A stretch of 64,000 bases of DNA from Rhodocyclaceae bacterium. Lineage in GTDB: Bacteria; Pseudomonadota; Gammaproteobacteria; Burkholderiales; CAIKXV01. Positions 39,189-45,566 of the stretch are shown piece by piece. Under the pieces are notes generated by a model, which saw nothing but the letters and a program-made list of their open reading frames with translations, had not been told where the DNA came from and ran no database searches. Each line of letters begins with the position of its first letter. Position 1 is the stretch's first letter. The stretch lies in contig JADCHX010000002.1 of the NCBI GenBank assembly GCA_020248265.1, positions 310,001 through 374,000 on the forward strand, given 5' to 3'. A program made the position numbers and the translations under genes.

Positions 39189-40823
39189 TCAGCCATCATT
39201 GGCTGATCGATCTCGTCGGCGCCGGGCGTACAGGCCGGTGTCTACGCCGCCAGGCGGGATTGCAGAGCGGGTTCGAGGGGGGACGCACCACGGCAGCAAT
39301 TCCTCGAGGCGATTGATCGGGTGCTCAGCAATACGCTCGATAACGTAGCGCAGGTAAGCCTCGGGATCCAGCCCGTTGAGCTTGGCCGTGCCGACGAGAC
39401 TGTAGATGGCTGCCGCCCGCTCGCCACCGGCGTCCGAGCCACAGAAGAGGTAGTTCTTCCGGCCTAGCGCCACGGTGCGCAGCGCCCGCTCGGCCGCATT
39501 GTTGTCGATCTCGATCCGCCCGTCATCGCAGTAGCGCGTGAACGCCCCCCATCGGGTCAGCACGTAGCTGATAGCCACCGCGAGCCCGGACTTCTTCGAC
39601 GTTCTGGCCAGCATCTCGTGCAGCCACTGGCGCAACTCGTTGAGGATCGGCACAGCGCGCAGCTCGCGCTGTGCTTTGCGTTCATCCGGGGGCTTGCCGC
39701 GGATGTCGGCTTCGATGTCGTAAAGCTTCCGGATTCGCGCCAGCGCCTCGGCCGCGATCGGCGACTGTGTGGCCTGGTGCACATCGTAGAAGCCACGCCG
39801 CGCGTGCGCCCAGCAGGCTGCTTCCTTGACTTTGCCGCCTGCGTAGACGGCATTGAAACCGGCGTAGGCATCGGCCTGCAGGATTCCGGCGAAGCCCTTC
39901 AAGTGCTGCCTGGGTCGCTCGCCCGCGCGGTCGGGGGCGTAGCGGAACAGCACCGCAGGCGGATCGTCACTGCCAGCCGGCCGGTCATCTCGCACGTAGG
40001 TCCACAAGCGCCCGGTCCTGGTCTTGCCGCGCCCCGGGTCGAGCACCGGAACCGGCGTGTCGTCGGCATGCAGCTTGCCGGTGGCCAGAACGTAGCGTCT
40101 GAGCGCGTCGACGAGCGGGTCGAGCAAGGCGAAGCCCCCGGCCACCCAGTCGGCGAGCGTCGAGCGCTCCAGGTCGACGCCTTCGCGCGCGTAGATCTCC
40201 GACTGACGGTACAGAGGCAAGTGATCGGCGTACTTCGATACGAGCACGTGAGCAAGAAGCCCGGCGCCGGGAAGCCCGCGCGCGATCGGCCGCGACGGTG
40301 CGCTCGCCTGCGCGATATGGTCGCAGCGCGTGCAGGCGAACTTCGGGCGCACATGACGGATCACCCGGAAGCGCCCAGGTACGTAATCGAGTATCTCCGA
40401 CACATCGTCACTCAGATGCTTCATCTGCCCGCCGCAGTCGGGGCAGTTGCATTCACCCGTGACCGGCGAATGAACGATCGGCTCGCGCGGCAGGTGATCG
40501 GGCAAGGGCTTGCGCCCGCGTGGCGCCTTGTCTTCCTTCGTCTCACGTGCAGCCGCTCTGTCGGAGATCGCCGTCTCGGTCTGCAGTTCGTCCAGTGCGA
40601 GCTCCAGTTGCTCGATCTCCTGCGTGACGCGCTCCGATGATCGGCCGAATTGCATGCGCCGCAGCTTCGCGATGAACAGCGTGAGCGCTTCGATGCGGGC
40701 GCGCTGCTCGATCACGATGCGCTTGAGCGCATCGATCTCTTCGGGAAGCTCGTTCTGTGCGGCGTTGGTGTTCACGCGATTCGGTGCTCGTCGTCGATGC
40801 CGGTCTTGTTCTAAGACTGGCAT
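39189..40823 (-). CDS. tnpC: IS66-family transposase (TnpC)
   Basis: This 544-residue transposase has the full IS66 TnpC layout. An N-terminal coiled helix (LKRIVIEQRARIEALTLFIAKL) with MQFGRSSERV is followed by a zinc-finger region (CNCPDCGGQMKHL and CTRCDH). The catalytic core has acidic residues in LHADDTPV, LQADAYAGF and EIDNNAAERALR, the last carrying the DDE glutamate. The C-terminal IS66 domain reads YLFCGSDAGGERAAAIYSL. The ATG at 40823 lies in sequence left by the tnpB deletion. A GTG at 40775, directly before the usual family N terminus, may be the native start. It appears intact, so the element could still be mobile in trans if TnpB is supplied. Confidence 0.92.
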   Translation of the reverse strand: MPVLEQDRHRRRAPNRVNTNAAQNELPEEIDALKRIVIEQRARIEALTLFIAKLRRMQFGRSSERVTQEIEQLELALDELQTETAISDRAAARETKEDKAPRGRKPLPDHLPREPIVHSPVTGECNCPDCGGQMKHLSDDVSEILDYVPGRFRVIRHVRPKFACTRCDHIAQASAPSRPIARGLPGAGLLAHVLVSKYADHLPLYRQSEIYAREGVDLERSTLADWVAGGFALLDPLVDALRRYVLATGKLHADDTPVPVLDPGRGKTRTGRLWTYVRDDRPAGSDDPPAVLFRYAPDRAGERPRQHLKGFAGILQADAYAGFNAVYAGGKVKEAACWAHARRGFYDVHQATQSPIAAEALARIRKLYDIEADIRGKPPDERKAQRELRAVPILNELRQWLHEMLARTSKKSGLAVAISYVLTRWGAFTRYCDDGRIEIDNNAAERALRTVALGRKNYLFCGSDAGGERAAAIYSLVGTAKLNGLDPEAYLRYVIERIAEHPINRLEELLPWCVPPRTRSAIPPGGVDTGLYARRRRDRSANDG

Positions 40824-40855
40824 CGCCCCTCGGAGTTCCGGGCCCGATCAGATAT

Positions 40856-41320
40856 TCATGCAGCCAGCTCCGGTTGCGCGTGCCCGCAGGCAGCGCGATC
40901 ATCGGGTATGTCCGAGCGCAGCACGTTGTGCAGCGCGACCGCCTCGACGGGCACGTACAGTCGAACGACGGCGTGCCCGATCTGGATCTCGATCACGCCC
41001 GCGGTCGGACGATCGTTGGGCGCACGATCTGGCTTTATCGACCGCCGCTTCGTCGCTTTTCGAGCCAACCGCGCGGGAGGCTCATCGACCTCGCTCACCG
41101 ACACCGGAATCAGGCGCTGCCGCCCCATGGCTTCGGCTTGCGCCGCCTGATGGGCGCGAATCCACTTGCGCACCAGGTTCGCGTCGAACCCATGTGCCAT
41201 AGATACCGCGGCCAGGCACTGCTCAACGACACGCCGCTTGTGCTCGGCACCGAAGTACCGGCGACCGTTGCGGGTGATCGTCAACGGTTCGACCCCTGAT
41301 CCCTTGCGCTCCAAGTCCAT
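40856..41320 (-). CDS. tnpA: IS66 TnpA-like helix-turn-helix protein
   Basis: This 154-residue accessory protein of IS66 has an N-terminal helix-turn-helix segment (GRRYFGAEHKRRVVEQCLA, then HGFDANLVRKWIRAH). Its C-terminal IEIQIGHAVVRLYVPVEAVALHNVL is typical of the TnpA tail. The loop between the first two helices looks several residues shorter than usual, so DNA binding may be impaired. The ATG at 41320 (MDLERKG) was preferred over an ATG ten codons upstream, because similar proteins begin there. Its stop overlaps the tnpB remnant. Confidence 0.82.
   Translation of the reverse strand: MDLERKGSGVEPLTITRNGRRYFGAEHKRRVVEQCLAAVSMAHGFDANLVRKWIRAHQAAQAEAMGRQRLIPVSVSEVDEPPARLARKATKRRSIKPDRAPNDRPTAGVIEIQIGHAVVRLYVPVEAVALHNVLRSDIPDDRAACGHAQPELAA
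40876..40902 (-). pseudogene. tnpB: tnpB remnant of IS66 (first nine codons only)
   Basis: The residues MIALPAGTR, the invariant start of IS66 TnpB, are encoded here in the expected position overlapping the end of tnpA. The typical continuation (a tryptophan-rich segment of about 100 residues) is missing. The reading frame runs straight into unrelated residues and the tnpC leader within about 50 bases. An internal deletion has therefore removed nearly all of tnpB. Confidence 0.8.
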
Positions 41321-41378
41321 GTGTCCACCAACTGTTTTGGTGGACACCATCGTCGCTGGCTACCTCAACGTCGGCAAG

Positions 41379-41400
41379 ACGGTGGTGGTCGGACGCTTAC
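41379..41400 (-). repeat. IS66 terminal inverted repeat, right end
   Basis: Read on the complement it begins GTAAGCGTCCGACCACCA and pairs with the left end at 39161-39182. Confidence 0.85.
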
Positions 41401-41425
41401 GGCCAGTCTGCACATGGTCAACCGT

Positions 41426-41513
41426 CCTCCACCACTCACAAGGGCTCGGATAGCATCCGGGACCTTTTCTTTCTGGCGTTTGCCCGGGGAAACGCGAGGA
41501 TATGCTGCGGGTG
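41426..41513. repeat. Direct repeat copy 2 of the ssrA 3' end and flank (attR-like)
   Basis: Bases 41426-41453 are identical to the last nine bases of ssrA plus the start of its terminator (38163-38190). The rest, including a terminator-like hairpin with one mismatch and a T-rich tail, is a diverged copy of 38191-38248. The tRNA-like body of ssrA is absent here, so this is not a second tmRNA gene but the distal border of inserted DNA. Confidence 0.85.
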
Positions 41514-41589
41514 TCAGGGCGTGCGGCTACAACGGACAAGCATCCGGGTCCAGCCCAGTGGCCTTCGCAGCAACCACCGTCACCGCAGA

Positions 41590-42912
41590 TCAGTAGGGCT
41601 CGCCGGGCGGTGGAAAGATCCAGAAGTACTCGCCCGCCCTGCCGCCCTCGGCGGCAGCCCTCATCGCCACGTGCTCACACTCGCGGCGCAGCGACTGTGC
41701 CGTCCAGCCCAGGCAGGCACGCATCTTCAGCGTGACCGGGTCGAAATCCATCGCGTAGCTCGCCGGCGCGCGCACCATCAGCGCCGAGGGCAGCACGACA
41801 CAGTGATACACCCGCAGCGCCACCGGCAGGGCCCGGGCGCGCTCGAAGCTGCGGCGGAAGTTCTCGGGCGTGTCGCCGGGCAGCCCGAGAATGATCTCCA
41901 CGGCCACCTTCGACACCGATTTCAACTGCCAGAGCGTGTCTTCGAAGCGGCGCTCGTCGTAGGAACGCTCGACATGCGCCAGCACCCCGTTGTCGAAGGA
42001 CTGCAGCCCGATGCCCACCAGCGCCTGCCCTACCCCGCCGAGGAAGCGGATGTGCTCGTCGCGCACCGCTGCCGGATACACCTCGCAGACGAGCGCGCGC
42101 TCGCGCAGGAACCCGTGCCGCTCGACCGCCTCGCGCAGGTTGCGGAAGGCATGCGGATTGAGGTTGAGCCCCGCATCGACCAGGATCGCACCCTGCACAT
42201 CGAGCGCAGCCATGCCCGAGAACTCGCGCTCGAGCTGCGCCACCCCGCGCACCCGCCGCGGCGACTCGAGCGTGCCCCACTCGCAGAACGAGCAGGTCAT
42301 CGGACAGCCACGGTAGGTCTGCAGCACGGCAAGCCCGCCGCCCGGCACCACCCCGAGTTCGTAGGGCGAGGCCAGCGTATCGAGATCGGCGAGCGGTCGC
42401 TCCGGCGTCGACTGCCAGCCCTGCTCCGTGGGCAGAGCGAGCCCGGGGATGCCGGCGAGCGACTCGGCGCTGCGGTCGGTCGCCGCGACGATCTGCGCGA
42501 AGGTGTGCTCGCCGTCGTTGATCGCCAGCGCGTCGACCCACCGGCGCGCGGCGCGGAACGGCAGCAGTCCGAACATGCTCGGGCGTGCCGAGGGGCCGCC
42601 GAAGACGATCAGCCGCGACGGGTCGTCGCGCTTGAGCTCCCGGGCGACGTCGACGAAGAAGGCGAAAGACCAGATGTAGGCAGAAAAACCGACCACGTCC
42701 GGATCCCAGGCGACGAGCGCGGAGACCAGTTCGGCGGCGGAGCCACCGGACAGGTCCCACACCTTCAGTTCGAGATCCTCGAGGCCCGCGGTACGCAGCG
42801 CCGCCTCGACCATGCGCAGCCCGTGGTTCGAAATGAACTGCGGCATCGCGCGGTCACGCGCGGGATAGCGCGCCACCAGTGCGACCCGGCGGCCGCGGCG
42901 GCGGACAGGCAA
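41590..42912 (-). CDS. B12-binding-domain radical SAM protein, second of tandem pair
   Basis: This 440-residue protein combines an N-terminal cobalamin-binding-type Rossmann domain (VVGFSAYIWS, then LIVFGGPSARP near residue 102) with a radical SAM core. The cluster motif is CPMTCSFC (Cys203, Cys207, Cys210). The core continues through GIGLQSFDNGVL and EIILGLPGDTPENFRRSF. The DxHxxG cobalamin-ligand motif is not seen, so any cobalamin would be bound base-off without that histidine. Known members are methylases and ring- or bond-forming enzymes in natural-product pathways; the substrate here is unknown. It is a paralogue of the upstream gene, with cysteines at identical positions. The TTG start at 42912 overlaps that gene by 59 bases; GTG 42876 is an alternative. 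Confidence 0.8.
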   Translation of the reverse strand: MPVRRRGRRVALVARYPARDRAMPQFISNHGLRMVEAALRTAGLEDLELKVWDLSGGSAAELVSALVAWDPDVVGFSAYIWSFAFFVDVARELKRDDPSRLIVFGGPSARPSMFGLLPFRAARRWVDALAINDGEHTFAQIVAATDRSAESLAGIPGLALPTEQGWQSTPERPLADLDTLASPYELGVVPGGGLAVLQTYRGCPMTCSFCEWGTLESPRRVRGVAQLEREFSGMAALDVQGAILVDAGLNLNPHAFRNLREAVERHGFLRERALVCEVYPAAVRDEHIRFLGGVGQALVGIGLQSFDNGVLAHVERSYDERRFEDTLWQLKSVSKVAVEIILGLPGDTPENFRRSFERARALPVALRVYHCVVLPSALMVRAPASYAMDFDPVTLKMRACLGWTAQSLRRECEHVAMRAAAEGGRAGEYFWIFPPPGEPY

Positions 42913-44104
42913 TCATCGCGAGCGTCTGCGGGTCGAAGCGCATGTCCCAGCCCTCGCGCGCGCGCGACAGCAGGGCATCGGGCAACACCAGGCAATGATA
43001 GGCACGTACCCCGACCCGGAACGAGCGGGCGTACTCCAGCGTGCGCAGGAATCCCTCGGGCGAGTCGCCCGGCAGGCCGAAGATGATCTGCAGTTCAGGG
43101 GTGGCCACGGTGACCAGGTCGCGCATCGCACGCTCGAAGCGCGCCCGGTCGAACGGCCGATCGTGCTCGCGCAGCACGTCAGGGTCGAGCGACTGCAGCC
43201 CGACGCCGAGATAGGACGCACGCACCCTCGAGAGGAAGTCCAGGTGCTCGCGGCGAATGTGGGTGGGGTAGATCTCGGCCCACAGGTCGGCCGACTGGAA
43301 CAGTCCGGTGCGCGCCTCCGCCTCGACCAGGTTGCGAAAGCCGCGCGCGTTGAGGTTGAGGCCCGCGTCGAGCAGGAACACCGACGGGACGCCATGGTCG
43401 CGGAAGGCCCGCAGTTCCCGCTCGATGTAGTCGGCGGAGAACACGGCGCGGGAGGTCTCGGCGGCACCCCATTCGCAGAACCGGCAGGACATGGGGCATT
43501 CGCGGTAGGTCTCGAGGTACGCCACCGACCCGCGCGGCATCAGCCCGAGCTGGAACGGCGAGGCGATCGCATCGAGGTCTGCGATCGGATCACGATGGGC
43601 GGTCTGCAGCCACCCCTCGGGCGTGGGCAGGTGCAGGCCGGCGACGCCACGCAGCGCCGCGTGGGTGAACACCGGAAGGCGGGCCACATCCTGGAATACC
43701 GCCTCGCCCTCCGAGCTCACCAGCGCGTCCATGTAGTCGTGCGCAGGCGCATAGGCCGGAAGGTCGAACAGTTCGCGCCGGGCCGACGGGCCGCCGAAGA
43801 CCACCGCACAGGCCGGACGTGCGCGCTTGATCCGGCGCGCCACCTCCACCAGGCAGGGCGTGGACCACACGTAGATGGAGAAGCCGACGAGATCGGGCTC
43901 GAACTGCAGCAGCGTGTCCACGTAGGCCTGCGGATCGGGACGTGCAAAATCGACCACGGCGATGCGCGCATGGGCGAGCGCGGGATCTCCGGCGACGGCG
44001 GCCAGTACCCGGCGGATGCCGTAGCTGGGAAGCGTGGCCCCATCCAGTTCGCCGCCGTCCGGCGTGGGCGTCATGCACGCGAGCGCGATGCGAAGTGCGC
44101 TCAT
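42854..44104 (-). CDS. B12-binding-domain radical SAM protein, first of tandem pair
   Basis: This 416-residue paralogue of the following gene has a cobalamin-binding-type domain (LVGFSIYVWST, AVVFGGPSARREL) followed by a radical SAM core. Its motif is CPMSCRFC at Cys203, Cys207 and Cys210, and the core includes GVGLQSLDPDVLREHDRPF and IIFGLPGDSPEGFL. It lacks the last 30 or so residues of its partner. After FDPQTLAMIAC the frame becomes Pro/Arg-rich and stops, so the C terminus may be trimmed by the overlap or by a mutation. Its ATG overlaps the stop of the methyltransferase gene by four bases. The genes read leftward as one unit. Function unassigned. Confidence 0.8.
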   Translation of the reverse strand: MSALRIALACMTPTPDGGELDGATLPSYGIRRVLAAVAGDPALAHARIAVVDFARPDPQAYVDTLLQFEPDLVGFSIYVWSTPCLVEVARRIKRARPACAVVFGGPSARRELFDLPAYAPAHDYMDALVSSEGEAVFQDVARLPVFTHAALRGVAGLHLPTPEGWLQTAHRDPIADLDAIASPFQLGLMPRGSVAYLETYRECPMSCRFCEWGAAETSRAVFSADYIERELRAFRDHGVPSVFLLDAGLNLNARGFRNLVEAEARTGLFQSADLWAEIYPTHIRREHLDFLSRVRASYLGVGLQSLDPDVLREHDRPFDRARFERAMRDLVTVATPELQIIFGLPGDSPEGFLRTLEYARSFRVGVRAYHCLVLPDALLSRAREGWDMRFDPQTLAMIACPPPRPPGRTGGALSRA

Positions 44105-44745
44105 CGTGCAGCCGGCTCGAGGCGCAGCAGCACGTAGCGCAGATGCCCCTCGTCGTGCAGCCACTTCAGCATGAGTGCCGCGCGCGCGGCCGGCCCCGCC
44201 GCGGGCGAGGCCAGGGCCTCGCGCAGGGTGATCCCGCTGGGGGCGGTGAACCGATGACTCGGGCGGACCTGCTCGCCGACGTCCTCGAGCACCGAGCAGT
44301 GCAGGCCCGCCTCTCGGGCGAGTCCATGGTGCCCGCCCTCCTCGCCCCAGAAATCAGGCCAGGGGCCGTAACCTTCGTCAAGCACCCGGCGGATCGGAAA
44401 CGACGGGCTGTCGAGCGCGCGCGCCGCCGCCGAGACGATCAGGTCGGATGCCACCAGCACGCCGGAGGCGCGCAACACCCTCGCCGCCTCCGCCATGAAC
44501 CGGCGCCGCGACGCGAAGTGGAACATCGCCTCGACGCAGAGCAGCCGGTCGAAGCGGTACGCCGCGAAGGGCAGCGCACAGGCGTCCGCGGCAACCCAGA
44601 CGAAACGGTTGCCTGCCCGGGGAAGCAGCTGTCTGCAGAGGTCGAGCTGGCGCGGATCGCTGTTCAGCCCGCAGAGCACCACCCGCACCTCGCGTTCGTT
44701 GATGGTATCCAGCGTTCCGCCCAGCCCGCAGCCGACATCGAGCAC
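44101..44745 (-). CDS. SAM-dependent methyltransferase, class I, N-terminally interrupted
   Basis: Motif I is VLDVGCGLGGT, immediately at the only available in-frame start (GTG 44745), so the helix that normally precedes it is not included. The same frame continues upstream with residues fitting that helix (HRLDERLLALADLRPG) until a TAG at 44800-44802. Beyond the TAG it joins an oxygenase frame. Inside the domain VAADACALPFAAYRFDRLLC and VLRASGVLVASDL are motifs II and III of small-molecule methyltransferases. It overlaps the radical SAM gene by four bases. Either the protein is truncated, or it is made as part of a longer fusion read through the TAG. Substrate unknown. Confidence 0.7.
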   Translation of the reverse strand: MLDVGCGLGGTLDTINEREVRVVLCGLNSDPRQLDLCRQLLPRAGNRFVWVAADACALPFAAYRFDRLLCVEAMFHFASRRRFMAEAARVLRASGVLVASDLIVSAAARALDSPSFPIRRVLDEGYGPWPDFWGEEGGHHGLAREAGLHCSVLEDVGEQVRPSHRFTAPSGITLREALASPAAGPAARAALMLKWLHDEGHLRYVLLRLEPAAR

Positions 44746-44799
44746 GACATGGCCGGGCCGAAGGTCTGCCAGCGCGAGCAGCCGCTCGTCGAGCCGGTG

Positions 44800-45326
44800 C
44801 TAGGCGAGCGCGAAGCGCTGCGCCGACTGCTCGCCCGGCGCGGACGTTGCACCGGGCGGCGGCGGCGGGTCCCAGTAGCCCAGGTGCGCCGCGCGCGCGA
44901 TGAAGCTGCAGGCGGTCCAGCGGCGCGAGGCGCCGACCACTGGCGTCACGCGGTGCAGGTATCGGCCGGAATCCACGATGATCATGTCGCCAGCCGGCAC
45001 GCGGAAGGCGACCGACGCGAGGTCATCGAGACGCGGGCGCACCGCCCCGTCGGCGCTGATCATGCGCGCATCGCCCGGCTCGCACCGGCAGTCGAACACC
45101 TCGAGCGCGCCCCCGGCCTGCGCCATCGACAGCGTGAGCACGAACGACGACATGTCGGCCTCGACGATCTCGCGCAGGTGGGCAAAACCCGGCCGCAGGG
45201 CCTGCTCGTTGTCGAAATGCGGAGGAATGTAGCCGCCTTCGGCGTGGCCGCGCAGGGTGGTAAACAGGTAGCGCGTGTCCGGGCGCGACCCTGGCGGGGC
45301 GAGAAAGGGACGTCAGTCGTCGACAT
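44800..45326 (-). pseudogene. Fe(II)/2-oxoglutarate oxygenase-like gene, disrupted at both ends
   Basis: The frame encodes an iron-binding HxD motif (PPHFDNE, His codon 45217-45219) and the distal His in YLHRVTPV (44953-44955). SRRWTACSFIA is typical of small 2-oxoglutarate oxygenases. No start codon precedes the HxD motif in this frame. A TGA lies just upstream of RPFLAPPGS, and a good-looking ATG (45326, reading STTDVPF) is one base out of frame, suggesting a frameshift near 45310. The first in-frame ATG (45153) would omit the HxD site. The 3' end is a TAG after which the methyltransferase continues in the same frame, joined by a Pro-rich linker. It appears to be a broken oxygenase-methyltransferase fusion, unless recoded. 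Confidence 0.65.
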
Positions 45327-45566
45327 GGGCCGGAATCGCGTACGGGCATGGGCCGGAAGACGCAAGTGCGGGCCCTGCCCCCGCGTCGACAGCACCTCAG
45401 CGTGGGGCCGGCGGTGACGTGGCTCGTACCGGACGGAACTCGTGTGAATCCGACGGCGCACGGCGTATCCTGAAGCGGTACCGACGTAAGTCAGGCCACC
45501 GTCCGCCGGCTCCGCCTCGAGCGCTGGCCGCCATACCGGTGGCTGCGCCGATTGCGGGCAAGCGAG

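Larger units (their letters stand above)
39161..41400 (-). mobile_element. IS66-family insertion sequence, tnpB-deleted
   Basis: The element is 2240 bases, bounded by imperfect inverted repeats that both begin GTAAGCGTCCGA (39161 forward and 41400 on the complement), typical IS66 ends. Inside, on the minus strand, are a tnpA-like gene, only the first nine codons of tnpB, and a full-length tnpC. IS66 makes 8-base target duplications, but the flanks here (TCTTGTTG on the left, GGCCAGTC on the right) do not match. So one side has been rearranged or deleted since insertion. It lies between the ssrA repeats, ending 25 bases before copy 2. Confidence 0.88.

Noticed and set aside
41426-41513. A second tmRNA gene downstream of the IS66 element
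   Set aside because: Only the last nine bases and the flank are present. The tag region and tRNA-like body are missing, so it is an att-type repeat.
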